Assembly: GCF_000173415.1 (NCBI RefSeq)
Contig: NZ_ABXW01000053.1
Span: forward strand, 186,001-250,000
Direction of reading: 5' to 3'
DNA: 64,000 bases
From: Providencia alcalifaciens DSM 30120
GTDB lineage: Bacteria > Pseudomonadota > Gammaproteobacteria > Enterobacterales > Enterobacteriaceae
The position numbers and the translations under genes were made by a program. The notes under the pieces were generated by a model that searched no databases, was not told the origin of the DNA, and worked only from the letters and a program-made list of their open reading frames with translations. The number at the start of each line of letters is the position of its first letter. The first letter of the stretch is position 1. Positions 18,123-29,487 of this stretch are shown here, one piece after another.

Positions 18123-18574
18123 ACTCTATCCTTTTACTCAGCTTATTGTTTACTCAGCGTATTGTGCTTTAGTTTGCTGCGGGAATTTGGCATTTTGCTG
18201 AACCCATTTGCTAAACGTTGTGTTTGCGAAACCTATTGTTTATAAAACCAATCGTTAAGAAACACGGAGCTGAAAATTCAGAATGTCAAAAAAGGCAGAC
18301 ATTATATAGGAAATTCTATTAGACAAACAGTTTGCTCTATAGCTTAACTGCGAAATTGATACAAAAAAACTATCTATAATCAATAAAAACTGTCCTTACC
18401 CAGAAAAACGATTCTCACGCGACCTTCGCAGCAGATGAAAAAGATTGCATATCGAATTGATGATTAAAATTTGATTGTTTGTCAGATCATCATTTTTTTG
18501 GGAATTATTACCCATTTCATTTTGCTATAATTACTCATATTCAGACACTTTCGCCTGAAATCAGAGGAAACTTT
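18123..18574. other. Intergenic region, divergent promoters of aspS and the DUF4377 gene
   Basis: 452 bases without a credible gene. TATAAT-like hexamers occur at 18375-18380 and 18526-18531, but neither has a good -35 element at normal spacing. A ribosome site AGAGGAAAC precedes the start at 18575. Nothing else is recognised. Confidence 0.5.
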
Positions 18575-18910
18575 ATGAAAAAAATTCTACTCGCATCATC
18601 CTTTCTTGTTCTGCTTGCAGGATGTCAAAACGGAACCAATGCCAATACGATGAAGCCTGCTAATAATAACAAAGTCTTTTATATCGATTCCTCTCTCGCT
18701 GACTGCGTTGGTGTTGCACCAATGAAATGCATGAAAGTAAAAGAAAAACCAACTGATGAATGGCAGTATTTTTATAGCTCAATTCAAGGATTTAACTACG
18801 AACCTGGTTATCACTACGTAGTAGAAGTTCAACAATTTGATGTCCCTAACCCTCCCGCTGATGCATCAAGTATCCGTTATGAGTTGGTCAAAATTATCGA
18901 GAAAAAATAA
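18575..18910 (+). CDS. DUF4377-domain lipoprotein
   Basis: 111 aa from ATG 18575, chosen for the AGAGGAAAC ribosome site and the signal peptide MKKILLASSFLVLLAGC with lipid-attachment Cys17 (LLAG|C). The mature part reads as DUF4377, a domain often found with HslJ/META lipoproteins: VFYIDSSLADCVGVAPMKCM, then GFNYEPGYHYVVEVQQF and a C-terminal SIRYELVKIIEKK. The function is unknown; an envelope location is inferred. It occupies the place between aspS and yecN where E. coli has yecD and yecE. Confidence 0.8.
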   Translation: MKKILLASSFLVLLAGCQNGTNANTMKPANNNKVFYIDSSLADCVGVAPMKCMKVKEKPTDEWQYFYSSIQGFNYEPGYHYVVEVQQFDVPNPPADASSIRYELVKIIEKK

Positions 18911-18915
18911 GATTG

Positions 18916-18942
18916 AAGCAGGTGGTTTTACGCCTGCTTTTT
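18916..18942 (+). terminator. Terminator after the DUF4377 gene
   Basis: A 7-bp stem (AAGCAGG / CCTGCTT) with a 10-nt loop and T5 begins 5 bases after the stop codon. It overlaps nothing essential of the next gene, whose start is at 18964. Confidence 0.85.
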
Positions 18943-18963
18943 ACTGCACTCAAAGGCAATATC

Positions 18964-19368
18964 ATGAGCACTAAAATCATTGATAAGTTAGGTTTAATTA
19001 CTGTCCAAAACGGTAAAGTGGCAATGGTCCGCTCCCATAATAAAACTCTATTTTATATCCCAGGAGGAAAACGTGAGCATGGTGAAACAGACCAACAAGC
19101 CCTTTCCCGTGAAGTCGATGAGGAATTGACGTTAACCCTGCATCCCGACTCTATCCAGTTTTACGGTGAATTTGTCGGGCTGGCAGATGGCAAGCAAAAT
19201 GGTACACAAGTCTGTATTCGTTGTTATCAGGCTAACTATGATGGTACGCCCCAGCCTGCCGCTGAAATTGCGGAACTGGCGTGGTTAGATTCTACTGATG
19301 CCGACCGCTGCTCTACGACTGCCATTGAGATATTGAAACAGCTTAAAGCCGATAATCTTATTCAATAA
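18964..19368 (+). CDS. NUDIX hydrolase of unknown substrate
   Basis: 134 aa from ATG 18964; upstream codons in frame belong to the terminator of the preceding gene. The nudix box is GGKREHGETDQQALSREVDEELTL: the metal-binding REVDEE is intact, and the usual Gly after it is Thr. Flanking segments LGLITVQNGKVAMVRSHN and a C-terminal helix follow the fold. It has no operon partner that would suggest a substrate. Closely spaced genes downstream are yecN and cmoAB. Confidence 0.82.
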   Translation: MSTKIIDKLGLITVQNGKVAMVRSHNKTLFYIPGGKREHGETDQQALSREVDEELTLTLHPDSIQFYGEFVGLADGKQNGTQVCIRCYQANYDGTPQPAAEIAELAWLDSTDADRCSTTAIEILKQLKADNLIQ

Positions 19369-19460
19369 CTCAAAAATGAATTATTTCTATTTGTAGATTT
19401 ACTGATTAGGTTTTAAAATTTAGAAAATTTAATTTATCTCCATGGAGGTAGAGCAAAAAA

Positions 19461-19859
19461 ATGGTCAGCTCTTTATACGCTGTACTAGGTGCCTTACTGC
19501 TACTGAGATTATCGCTAAATGTAGTAAAGCTTAGAAATCAGTACCGTGTGTCTGTTGGCGATGGTGGGTTTTCTGAATTACAAACGGCTATTCGCGTGCA
19601 TGGTAATGCTATCGAGTACATTCCAATTTCATTAATTTTATTACTGTTAATGGAGATGAATGGTGCCAAAGTTTGGATGATCCATGTGTGTGGAATTGTA
19701 CTCATTGCGAGCCGCATTCTGCACTCTTATGGTTTAAAAAATCATGATTATTCACAACGACGAATGGGGATGATGGGGACATATCTCGCTATCGGGTTAA
19801 TGCTCCTTGCCAATGCGTATTATCTACCATGGCTGCAAATGGTTTCCTTTACGCTTTAA
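19461..19859 (+). CDS. yecN: MAPEG-family inner-membrane protein YecN
   Basis: 132 aa with four predicted membrane helices. The family core is GDGGFSELQTAIRVHGNAIEYIPI, with the helix-2 Glu and Asn residues of MAPEG proteins (glutathione S-transferase-like membrane enzymes). GIVLIASRILHSYGL resembles E. coli YecN closely. A strong ribosome site, TGGAGGTAGAG, precedes the start. The enzymatic activity is undefined. The placement directly before cmoAB matches E. coli. Confidence 0.9.
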   Translation: MVSSLYAVLGALLLLRLSLNVVKLRNQYRVSVGDGGFSELQTAIRVHGNAIEYIPISLILLLLMEMNGAKVWMIHVCGIVLIASRILHSYGLKNHDYSQRRMGMMGTYLAIGLMLLANAYYLPWLQMVSFTL

Positions 19860-19944
19860 TTTTACCCTTCCTTCTGTGCGGATTGGTTTTCAGGTTCAGT
19901 TGCTTTCTGCTACAATCCGCCACTACTTTTGTTCTTCTATTTAA

Positions 19945-21677
<1,733 letters not shown>

Positions 21678-21714
21678 AATAGACCCCGTGACGGTTTTTA
21701 ATACCGCTATGTGT

Positions 21715-21753
21715 AAAACGTCCGAGAGTTGATATTCAATTCTCGGACGTTTT
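21715..21753 (+). terminator. Terminator after cmoAB (bidirectional)
   Basis: A 13-bp perfect stem (AAAACGTCCGAGA / TCTCGGACGTTTT) with a 13-nt loop and T-rich continuation. It also serves the converging gene at 21783. Confidence 0.95.
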
Positions 21754-21782
21754 TGTTTTTATTTGAACAACGGTATTCCAGT

Positions 21783-22211
21783 TTATAAATTATTCATCAA
21801 ATACTCTTCTACCGCTTTAGTATCATTCGCCGCATCAAAATCCATGCCTAGCGATAATGAGCCCTCTTTCAATTCAATCACTCTAGGTTTTGTATAGGAA
21901 TAGGTAATATGTTTGATTTTCTCACCGACTGATTGTTTTGCGAGCTCAGAGTGTTCACAGACATTGGCTATCCCCTTAAGCATCTCTTTGCTATAGCCAT
22001 CAATACCGATGGTATCGAGTTGCTCTTTGGTGAAGGTCGACCAATCAAAACTCACTTTAATCTCAGAGCCACACGTTTTATTTAATGCCGAGACTTGAGA
22101 GGAAACTTCCGTTTCATACCTTTGATGCTTCTCTTTTTCAGCTAATGAATATGCAAATGAGGAGGCAGTGAAGAGAACAAGCGACGACGCTAAGATAACT
22201 TTTTTCAGCAT
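21783..22211 (-). CDS. Periplasmic protein of unknown function
   Basis: 142 aa from ATG 22211, with AAGGAA upstream and a signal peptide MLKKVILASSLVLFTASSFA cut before YSLAEKEKHQR. The mature protein is mainly helical, with two cysteines (NKTCGSEIK, NVCEHSE) that could form a disulfide, and YTKPRVIELKEGSLSLGMDFD near the end. I do not recognise a characterised family. It stands alone between the cmoB terminator and a hairpin-rich region. Confidence 0.72.
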   Translation of the reverse strand: MLKKVILASSLVLFTASSFAYSLAEKEKHQRYETEVSSQVSALNKTCGSEIKVSFDWSTFTKEQLDTIGIDGYSKEMLKGIANVCEHSELAKQSVGEKIKHITYSYTKPRVIELKEGSLSLGMDFDAANDTKAVEEYLMNNL

Positions 22212-22277
22212 GATTTTTTCCTTAAAATTCATTCAGTCGTTTTTAGTTTTTACAATGTAAAAAAATCTAAAAACAAA

Positions 22278-22297
22278 GGGAGGTATTTAACCTCCCT
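22278..22297 (-). repeat. 20-bp palindrome copy 1, terminator-like
   Basis: GGGAGGTATTTAACCTCCCT, which folds into a 6-bp GC-rich stem. On the minus strand it is followed by TTTGTTTTTAG and a T7 stretch, so it can terminate transcription coming from cutC. An identical 20-mer lies at 22439-22458. Confidence 0.75.
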
Positions 22298-22358
22298 CAG
22301 ACCATGGACAAACCCATCAGGTTTGGAAATGGCTCTTTTGGGTTGTAAAATTAACAAG

Positions 22359-22427
22359 GAAAATCAATTTATTGATTTTCGCCTGATAACACAAAGAGGG
22401 AAAAACCACGTTTTTATCCCTCTTTGT
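22359..22427. repeat. Two large hairpins between the palindrome copies
   Basis: A perfect 10-bp inverted repeat (GAAAATCAAT / ATTGATTTTC, 2-nt loop, 22359-22380) is followed by an 11-bp one (ACAAAGAGGGA / TCCCTCTTTGT, 22391-22427) with further pairing inside its loop. No coding frame is credible here. Together with the flanking 20-mers the block resembles a structured 3' untranslated region, a small RNA or a decayed repeat element. Confidence 0.6.
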
Positions 22428-22438
22428 CATCAACCTCG

Positions 22439-22458
22439 GGGAGGTATTTAACCTCCCT
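22439..22458 (-). repeat. 20-bp palindrome copy 2
   Basis: Identical to 22278-22297, 53 bases beyond the cutC stop. No T-run follows on the minus strand, so this copy is unlikely to terminate by itself. Confidence 0.75.
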
Positions 22459-22510
22459 ATCTTAACTCTCCTTATCATAAATTCAGTCAGTCCTATTCTG
22501 AATTTACGAC

Positions 22511-23272
22511 TTATGCCGGCACTTTTTCCGTGATTGAAATAAAGTCCATCATGGCTTCTACCGTGGGTCCATCCACACAGTAGTGCGTGAACTCATCGGT
22601 TTCACTGTTCGATGCCATGGTCACACCCGCCTTGCGATAACTCATGCTGGAAGGAACGGTTTTACCTGCTGAGCTGTGCACTTCAGTTAAGCCAATCTCC
22701 ATAAACTTGGTCAGATTAGCCAATCGAACCCCTGCACCAGCCATAATGATTGGGCCATCTATTTCACGACTTTTTTCATGTAACTCTTTTAGTAATGGCA
22801 AACCTAATTCAGCGCTTTGCTGCTGACCGGACGTTAAAATACGTGCCACACCTAGGTTTTTGAGTTGTTCTAAAGCCAATAACGGATTGATACACATATC
22901 AAAAGCACGATGGAAAGTTATTGCCATACCATCCGCTATTTCCATCAAAGTTTGCATGCGTTCAACATCAATACGCCCTTCAGGATCCAAGATCCCCACC
23001 ACAGCGCCGGGAAAACCCATCTCTTTGATCATCTGCAAATCTTCGCGAATCACATCAAATTCGCTCATGTTGTAGCAAAAATCCCCACAACGTGGACGAA
23101 TGATTGGATGAACGGGAATATGAAGTTTCTCGCGCGCCAGTTTTAAATAACCATAACTGGGTGTTAATCCCCCATCCGCTGCCCCCGAGCAGAGTTCAAT
23201 ACGATCTGCACCATATTCTTGCGCAACTTGGGCGCATTCGATACCAAAACAGCAAATTTCCAGTTTCGCCAT
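22511..23272 (-). CDS. cutC: CutC family protein (copper homeostasis)
   Basis: 253 aa TIM barrel from ATG 23272, which has the good ribosome site GGAGATCTTC; the in-frame ATG-like start at 23293 has none. Family segments: [48 protein letters not shown] and IMAGAGVR. The family was linked to copper tolerance, but its direct role is uncertain. The order cutC-yecM-argS agrees with E. coli. Confidence 0.92.
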   Translation of the reverse strand: MAKLEICCFGIECAQVAQEYGADRIELCSGAADGGLTPSYGYLKLAREKLHIPVHPIIRPRCGDFCYNMSEFDVIREDLQMIKEMGFPGAVVGILDPEGRIDVERMQTLMEIADGMAITFHRAFDMCINPLLALEQLKNLGVARILTSGQQQSAELGLPLLKELHEKSREIDGPIIMAGAGVRLANLTKFMEIGLTEVHSSAGKTVPSSMSYRKAGVTMASNSETDEFTHYCVDGPTVEAMMDFISITEKVPA

Positions 23273-23449
23273 GAAGATCTCCAAAATGGTCATACGCTCA
23301 GTAGAATAAGAGCTGAAAATTGAGGGCCAAAACGTGCTTTTTATTAGACATTCAACTAACTATGCCATTTTTTATTAAATGTTATCTGCGTGATATCACA
23401 CCGTTTAGAGTTATATCTGAGTAATGATCAATAACGTTAATTGCATCAC

Positions 23450-24004
23450 TTATTTTTCGCTTTCAACGATGTTTCTAAGGGAAAATGGGTGATATTTGAG
23501 AGTAATTAAGCCGTTTGTCACGGCCAAAGTCGGATTTGGCAGTCTTTCTTGCTGACCTTTCGGCTGACTAACTTTATAGGAGTAACCTTCAGGTAGTGAC
23601 TCTGGCAACAAACGACGAGCCGTTTCGGCAAGTGCTTCTGGTGCGACATCAATTACCATTTCAATATGTTCCCAACTTTCTTGTGGGTAGGTTTTATCTT
23701 TTGGAAAAGGCAGCTCAATAATATAGACATCCTGCCCAGCCACCTGAATCGGTTTTTTCAAATCATAAAGACGAATAGGACGACCATTAATTAGATTATC
23801 CGAAAGCAGTTCAGCGCATTGTAGCAATCCCTCATGCCAGCGTTCTGCCGTTGCCTGATGATGACAGCGTACCGAAATATGGTCGATAATATAATCTGTC
23901 AGGGAGACATTTAAGCACTGTGCCATCGCCACTAGATTTTGCTCAAAATGTGGTAAGTCACACCATAAATCGTTTAATTGTGGGATTTTATCGAAATCTA
24001 ACAT
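23450..24004 (-). CDS. yecM: YecM, VOC-fold protein of unknown function
   Basis: 184 aa, similar in length and sequence to E. coli YecM. The glyoxalase/VOC-like metal-site pattern is suggested by IIDHISVRCH and SWEHIEMVID. No substrate is known. It is divergent from argS, with 190 bases between. Confidence 0.88.
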   Translation of the reverse strand: MLDFDKIPQLNDLWCDLPHFEQNLVAMAQCLNVSLTDYIIDHISVRCHHQATAERWHEGLLQCAELLSDNLINGRPIRLYDLKKPIQVAGQDVYIIELPFPKDKTYPQESWEHIEMVIDVAPEALAETARRLLPESLPEGYSYKVSQPKGQQERLPNPTLAVTNGLITLKYHPFSLRNIVESEK

Positions 24005-24194
24005 TCACATGACTCTCGTTGAACCCCCTGCGTCAATAAAAAGCAGGGATAATAAAAAGCGAAACAAGCGGCAGACTGTAGCACGACTCCCCCAAAATAT
24101 GGTATAAAACCTGCCGTTTTTTCTCTTCCACCTTTTAGTTACGCCCATGAAATGGCACAATGCGGTAACTATGTTCGTTATTTAAGGTAATCCG

Positions 24195-25925
24195 GTGAAT
24201 ATTCAGGCTATTCTTTCAGATAAAATCAGTGCTGCAATGCTAGCAGCGGGAGCTCCAGAAGGCTGTGACGCCCTTGTTCGTCAATCAGCTAAAGCGCAAT
24301 TTGGTGACTATCAAGCTAACGGCGTGATGGGCGCAGCGAAAAAAATGGGCATGCCTCCCCGACAACTGGCCGAGCAAATTGTTAGCCAATTAGATCTCGA
24401 AGGTATTGCATCTAAAGTTGAAATCGCCGGTCCCGGTTTCATCAATATTTTTATCGACCCAACGTGGATTGCGGCTCACGCAGAAAAAGCCCTGACCAGC
24501 GACCGCTTAGGTCTTGCTCCCGTCAAAGCTGAAACTATCGTTATTGACTATTCCGCGCCTAACGTTGCAAAACAAATGCACGTCGGTCACTTACGCTCAA
24601 CGATTATTGGTGATGCTGCCGCGCGTACTCAAGAATTTATCGGTCATAAAGTGATTCGTGCGAACCACGTTGGTGACTGGGGTACGCAATTCGGTATGCT
24701 GATTGCTTACTTAGAAAAAGTACAAAATGAAGATGCCAGCGATATGGCTCTGGCAGACCTCGAAGAGTTCTACCGTGAAGCGAAAAAACATTACGATGAA
24801 GACGAAGACTTTGCCGTTCGTGCTCGCGGTTACGTCGTAAAATTACAATCTGGTGATGAATACTGCCGTAAAATGTGGCGTAAACTGGTTGATATCACCA
24901 TGCAACAGAACCAAGAAACTTATCGCCGTTTAAACGTCACCTTGACGGAAGACGATGTGATGGGTGAAAGCCTGTATAACAGCATGCTACCCGGTATCGT
25001 TGCTGATCTTAAAGCCAAAGGTTTAGCCGTAGAAAGCGAAGGCGCTACTGTTGTTTTCCTTGATGAATTCAAAAACAAGGAAGGCGAACCAATGGGCGTT
25101 ATCGTTCAGAAAAAGGACGGTGGCTTCCTGTATACGACTACCGATATCGCCTGTGCCAAATACCGTTATGAAACGTTGCATGCCGATCGCTCTTTGTATT
25201 ACATCGACTCCCGCCAGCATCAACATTTAATGCAAGCTTGGACTATCGTCCGCAAAGCGGGCTATATTCCTGAATCAATGGCGCTTGAACACCATATGTT
25301 TGGAATGATGTTAGGTAAAGATGGTAAGCCATTCAAAACACGTTCTGGCGGTACTGTTCGCCTTTCCGACCTATTAGATGAAGCGGTTGAACGCGCACAA
25401 ACGCTGATCCGTGAAAAAAACCCAGATATGGCGGAAGACGAATTACTGAATCTGGCGAATGTCGTCGGGATTGGGGCTGTCAAATATGCTGATCTGTCTA
25501 AAAACCGTACTACAGACTATATCTTCGATTGGGATAACATGCTGGCATTTGAGGGTAACACCGCCCCTTATATGCAATATGCGTATACCCGTGTTGCCTC
25601 TATCTTTAAGAAAGCCGATATTACCGAATCGGATTTAACTCTACCTATCGTGTTAGAAGCGCCACACGAAATGGCGCTGGCAACACGCTTGATGCAGTTT
25701 GAAGAGACTATCTTAACGGTTGCTCGTGAAGGGACTCCACATGTCATGTGTGCTTATTTATATGACTTAGCAGGACTGTTCTCCAGTTTCTACGAACATT
25801 GCCCTATTCTGTCCGCAGACACCGATGCTCAACGCCAAAGCCGTTTAAAATTGGCATTATTGACACAAAAAACCTTAAAAGTGGGTCTCGATACACTCGG
25901 TATTGAAACCGTCGAAAGAATGTAA
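24195..25925 (+). CDS. argS: Arginyl-tRNA synthetase
   Basis: Charges tRNA-Arg. 576 aa from a GTG start, as in E. coli; TAAGGTAATCC precedes it. Class I signatures: an N-terminal tRNA D-loop domain, [22 protein letters not shown] (HIGH box), [17 protein letters not shown] in the KMSKS-like region, and the DALR-type C-terminal anticodon domain ending LGIETVERM. It is monocistronic with its own terminator. Confidence 0.98.
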   Translation: MNIQAILSDKISAAMLAAGAPEGCDALVRQSAKAQFGDYQANGVMGAAKKMGMPPRQLAEQIVSQLDLEGIASKVEIAGPGFINIFIDPTWIAAHAEKALTSDRLGLAPVKAETIVIDYSAPNVAKQMHVGHLRSTIIGDAAARTQEFIGHKVIRANHVGDWGTQFGMLIAYLEKVQNEDASDMALADLEEFYREAKKHYDEDEDFAVRARGYVVKLQSGDEYCRKMWRKLVDITMQQNQETYRRLNVTLTEDDVMGESLYNSMLPGIVADLKAKGLAVESEGATVVFLDEFKNKEGEPMGVIVQKKDGGFLYTTTDIACAKYRYETLHADRSLYYIDSRQHQHLMQAWTIVRKAGYIPESMALEHHMFGMMLGKDGKPFKTRSGGTVRLSDLLDEAVERAQTLIREKNPDMAEDELLNLANVVGIGAVKYADLSKNRTTDYIFDWDNMLAFEGNTAPYMQYAYTRVASIFKKADITESDLTLPIVLEAPHEMALATRLMQFEETILTVAREGTPHVMCAYLYDLAGLFSSFYEHCPILSADTDAQRQSRLKLALLTQKTLKVGLDTLGIETVERM

Positions 25926-25941
25926 GCCCGTTGATTTGCTT

Positions 25942-25968
25942 AAAGCCCACTTCGGTGGGCTTTTTACT
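25942..25968 (+). terminator. Terminator after argS
   Basis: A 9-bp stem (AAAGCCCAC / GTGGGCTTT) closed by a TTCG tetraloop, then a T run. Confidence 0.95.
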
Positions 25969-26025
25969 TTTCGTCGCCTAAGTTGCACTCTTTTTGAACA
26001 TTTTTTTTGTAACTTACCTTAAGTT

Positions 26026-26044
26026 TGCACTTATTTGGTGAGCA
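26026..26044 (+). promoter_or_regulatory. NtrC-like enhancer site
   Basis: TGCACTTATTTGGTGAGCA resembles the NtrC dyad TGCACC-N4-TGGTGCA, with one inserted base in the right arm. It lies about 60 bases upstream of the sigma-54 promoter, a normal enhancer distance. A weaker half-like copy begins near 25983. Confidence 0.7.
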
Positions 26045-26102
26045 ATATCTCATTATTCTCTCTATTTAGCGCCTTCCTTACTAAAAAACAAAAATTAACA
26101 TT

Positions 26103-26118
26103 TGGCATGATGCTTGCT
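26103..26118 (+). promoter_or_regulatory. Sigma-54 promoter of glnK-amtB
   Basis: TGGCATGATGCTTGCT matches TGGCAY-R-N4-TTGCW, with invariant GG and GC at the -24/-12 spacing. It lies 38 bases before the glnK start. Expression is therefore expected only under nitrogen limitation through phosphorylated NtrC. Confidence 0.95.
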
Positions 26119-26155
26119 TTATCTCTTTTGCCTTTTCAAAAAGACAGGGGGATTT

Positions 26156-26494
26156 ATGAAGTACATCATCGCAATTATTAAACCGTTCAAATTAGAAGAT
26201 GTTCGAGAAGCACTTACTGAGCTAGGCATTCAAGGAATGACCATCTGTGAAGTCAAAGGATATGGCAGGCAGAAAGGTCATTCGGAGCTTTACCGGGGTG
26301 CCGAATATGAAGTGAGCTTTCTACCAAAAACCAAAATGGAAATTGCTATTAGCGATGACCTATTGGAACCCGCCCTTGATGCCATTATGCGTACCGCAGA
26401 TACTGGAAAAGTCGGAGATGGAAAGCTATTTGTTTTTGAACTTCTACAAGCAGTCCGTATTCGCACGCGCGAATCGGGCGATGACGCACTATAA
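26156..26494 (+). CDS. glnK: PII nitrogen-signalling protein GlnK
   Basis: 112 aa from ATG 26156, preceded by AGGGGGATTT; upstream codons run into the sigma-54 promoter. The T-loop KGYGRQKGHSELYRGAEYEV contains Tyr51, the uridylylation site. The ATP-binding B loop TGKVGDGKLFV and C loop IRTRESG are intact. GlnK blocks AmtB when nitrogen is ample. It is 12 bases from amtB, the conserved pair. Confidence 0.97.
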   Translation: MKYIIAIIKPFKLEDVREALTELGIQGMTICEVKGYGRQKGHSELYRGAEYEVSFLPKTKMEIAISDDLLEPALDAIMRTADTGKVGDGKLFVFELLQAVRIRTRESGDDAL

Positions 26495-26506
26495 GGGAGA
26501 CGTACA

Positions 26507-27799
26507 ATGAGACGATTTTGGTTATCCACCGCACTATTCGCCTTAAGCGCTTTAGCACTTCCCGCCTATGCGTCGGAAGTGAATACCGTTGATAAAGCAG
26601 ATAACGCCTTTATGTTGATCTGTACTGCATTAGTCTTCTTTATGACCATACCCGGTATCGCATTGTTTTATGGGGGATTATTACGCAGTAAAAACGTATT
26701 ATCGCTGATCACTCAAGTCATGCTGATTTTTAGTGTAGTGATTATTTTGTGGTTTGTGTTCGGCTATAGCCTCGCATTCACTGCGGGAAACAAAGTGTTT
26801 GGGGACGGTTCATTAACTTTCTTAAACGCGATGTCTATCGATGACTTATCGGGCTCCATCAACCGATATATCCATGTTGCGTTCCAAGGCTCATTTGCCG
26901 TGATCACGTTAGCCTTAATTGTCGGAGCGTTAGGTGAGCGAGTTCGTTTTTCAGCGTTACTCATTTTTACCGTCATTTGGTTTACTTTTTCTTATGTTCC
27001 TATCGCGCACATGGTATGGGCTGAAGGTGGCTGGTTAGCAGATGACGGCGCTTTGGACTTTGCTGGTGGAACTGTCGTGCATATTAATGCCGCAGTTGCC
27101 GCGCTCGTTGGTGCATATTTACTCGGAAAACGTAGCGACTACAGCCAAGTAGTGTTAAAGCCCCATAACTTACCAATGGTGTTTATGGGTACGGCAGTCC
27201 TGTACATTGGTTGGTTTGGCTTTAACGCAGGTTCTGCTGGCAGCGCCAACAACATTGCCGCACTTGCATTTATCAATACCATCATTGCGACAGCTGGCGC
27301 AATCCTTTCATGGACCTTTGCAGAATGGGTACTTCGTGGAAAACCCTCCATGCTCGGCAGCTGCTCAGGTTGTATCTCCGGATTAGTCGCAATCACACCA
27401 GCCGCGGGGACGGTTGGACCGATCGGCGCATTAATTATCGGTGTTGTTGGCGGCGTGATTGGGCTTTGGGGTGTTGTGGTCCTAAAACGTTGGCTAAAAG
27501 CCGATGATGTCTGTGATGTATTTGGTATCCACGGTACCTGCGGGATTGTAGGGTGTATATTGACTGGGGTATTTACATCAACCATGCTTGGTGGCTTAGG
27601 TTACCGTGACGGCGTCACGTTATCTCATCAAGTTTTTGTTCAGCTTGAGAGTGTTGCCGTGACGATTGTGTGGTCAGGCGTAGTGGCATTCATCGCCTTT
27701 AAATTAGCGGATAAACTTGTCGGTTTGCGAGTTTCCCCTGAAGAAGAGTGTGATGGGCTGGATATTACCACCCATGGTGAAAGTGCGTACCATCAGTAA
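26507..27799 (+). CDS. amtB: Ammonium channel AmtB
   Basis: 430 aa with a signal peptide (LFALSALALPAYA before SEVNTV) and eleven hydrophobic helices. The twin pore histidines lie in GGTVVHINAAVAALVGA and VFGIHGTCGIVG. The GlnK-binding C-terminal tail LVGLRVSPEEECDGLDITTHGE is complete. The trimeric inner-membrane channel passes ammonium at low external concentrations. Confidence 0.97.
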   Translation: MRRFWLSTALFALSALALPAYASEVNTVDKADNAFMLICTALVFFMTIPGIALFYGGLLRSKNVLSLITQVMLIFSVVIILWFVFGYSLAFTAGNKVFGDGSLTFLNAMSIDDLSGSINRYIHVAFQGSFAVITLALIVGALGERVRFSALLIFTVIWFTFSYVPIAHMVWAEGGWLADDGALDFAGGTVVHINAAVAALVGAYLLGKRSDYSQVVLKPHNLPMVFMGTAVLYIGWFGFNAGSAGSANNIAALAFINTIIATAGAILSWTFAEWVLRGKPSMLGSCSGCISGLVAITPAAGTVGPIGALIIGVVGGVIGLWGVVVLKRWLKADDVCDVFGIHGTCGIVGCILTGVFTSTMLGGLGYRDGVTLSHQVFVQLESVAVTIVWSGVVAFIAFKLADKLVGLRVSPEEECDGLDITTHGESAYHQ

Positions 27800-27805
27800 T
27801 TGTCT

Positions 27806-27833
27806 ACTCCCCCTCTGTTGAGGGGGGAGTTTG
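27806..27833 (+). terminator. Terminator after amtB
   Basis: ACTCCCCCTC pairs with GAGGGGGGAGT around a TGTT loop, followed by a short T-rich stretch. It also faces the end of murJ. Confidence 0.85.
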
Positions 27834-27870
27834 TTGGCATCTATAGCAACTCAATACCTGTTAAGTGAAA

Positions 27871-29409
27871 TTACGCAACACTGCGTTTCATAAAATCACG
27901 AGGACGGAAACCTAACACATACAGTGCCACAAAATAGCTACCCGCCCCGATAATCACGACACCGATTAAACGTAACATGCGCATCAGCATATTGCCGTCT
28001 TGCCACGGTGGCATAAAGTGCAACACGCCAAATAACACTATAACCATCACCGCCAATGCGATAAGTAGCTTCACAAGGAAACCACGCCAACCCGCCAGTG
28101 GTTGGAAGATATCTTGCTTGCGTAATTGCCAATATAACGCTCCAGCATTAAAACACGCAGCCAGCCCAATAGACAGCGCTAAACCTGCATGTTGCATTGG
28201 ACCAATAAAAGCTAAGTTCATTAACTGGGTCATAATCAGCGTGACAATTGCAATCCTCACAGGTGTACGGATATCCTGACGAGAATAAAATCCAGGTGCT
28301 AAAATTTTCACTAAAATCATGCCAGTTAAGCCCACACAATACGCCATCAATGCATACTGGGTCATCAAAGAGTCATGGGCAGTAAACTTGTCATATTGGA
28401 AAAGTGAAACTGTCAGCGCTTCCGATAACATCGCTAATCCGATGGCACAAGGTAGAGCCAGTAATAAACACAAGCGCAGACCCCAGTCCATTAAATGCCG
28501 ATATTCTTGATGGTTTCCACTGGTAAAACTTTTTGATAATGATGGGAGTAAAATGGTTCCAAGCGCTACGCCCAGCACCCCTGACGGCAATTCCATTAAG
28601 CGATCTGCATAATACATCCATGACACTGAGCCTGATTGCAGAAATGAAGCAAAAATCGTGTTAATAATTAATGAGATTTGCGCCACGGATACCCCGATAA
28701 TCGCGGGTCCCATCATTTTCATAACGCGCCAAACACCACTATCATGGAATGACAAACGCGGTAATACTAACATACCAATTTTCTTTAAATGCGGTAGTTG
28801 GTAACCTAATTGCAGCACACCACCCACTAATACCGCCCATGCCAACGACATAATTTGTGGATCAAAATACGGTGCCGCAAAGGCCGCAAAGAAAATCATA
28901 CTGACGTTCAGTAACGTGGGGGCAAATGCGGGTACCGAAAAACGATTCCAAGTATTCAGAATCGCACCCGCGAGCGAAGCCAACGAAATTAAGAAAATAT
29001 ACGGGAATGTCACCCGTAATAAATCCGTCGTCAATACAAATTTGTCAGCATCTGTTGTGAAGCCTGGCGCAGTAACATAAATGACCCAAGGCGCAGCAAT
29101 CATCCCGATAACCGTAACAACTGCCAGAACCAAGGTAAGCAGCCCCGAAATATAAGCGACAAACGTTCGTGTCGCCTCTTCGCCTTGCTGGTTTTTATAT
29201 TCCGCAAGAATCGGGACAAACGCTTGAGAAAACGCCCCTTCTGCAAAAATTCGGCGTAACAAATTCGGGAGTTTGAAGGCAACAAAGAAGGCATCGGAAG
29301 CAGCCCCCGCACCAAACACACGGGCAATAATGGCATCACGGATGAAACCCAAGACTCGAGACATCATCGTCATCGAGCTGACTGCTGCCAAAGATTTTAA
29401 TAAATTCAT
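27871..29409 (-). CDS. murJ: Lipid II flippase MurJ
   Basis: Flips lipid II across the inner membrane for peptidoglycan synthesis. 512 aa from ATG 29409 ([25 protein letters not shown]), the start used by homologues; an upstream in-frame start at 29433 adds 8 residues. About 14 membrane helices of the MOP superfamily. Conserved segments include [48 protein letters not shown] and [14 protein letters not shown]. Confidence 0.97.
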   Translation of the reverse strand: MNLLKSLAAVSSMTMMSRVLGFIRDAIIARVFGAGAASDAFFVAFKLPNLLRRIFAEGAFSQAFVPILAEYKNQQGEEATRTFVAYISGLLTLVLAVVTVIGMIAAPWVIYVTAPGFTTDADKFVLTTDLLRVTFPYIFLISLASLAGAILNTWNRFSVPAFAPTLLNVSMIFFAAFAAPYFDPQIMSLAWAVLVGGVLQLGYQLPHLKKIGMLVLPRLSFHDSGVWRVMKMMGPAIIGVSVAQISLIINTIFASFLQSGSVSWMYYADRLMELPSGVLGVALGTILLPSLSKSFTSGNHQEYRHLMDWGLRLCLLLALPCAIGLAMLSEALTVSLFQYDKFTAHDSLMTQYALMAYCVGLTGMILVKILAPGFYSRQDIRTPVRIAIVTLIMTQLMNLAFIGPMQHAGLALSIGLAACFNAGALYWQLRKQDIFQPLAGWRGFLVKLLIALAVMVIVLFGVLHFMPPWQDGNMLMRMLRLIGVVIIGAGSYFVALYVLGFRPRDFMKRSVA

Positions 29410-29487
29410 GATAGCTAAACTAAAAGAAGACAATCGTAGCAGTTTAACAGCGGATGGCTAGACTGACTACGATTGTAGAGTAAATGT

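Noticed and set aside
18356-18380. TTGATA ... TATAAT as a promoter upstream of the DUF4377 gene
   Set aside because: The spacer is only 13 bases, too short for a sigma-70 promoter.
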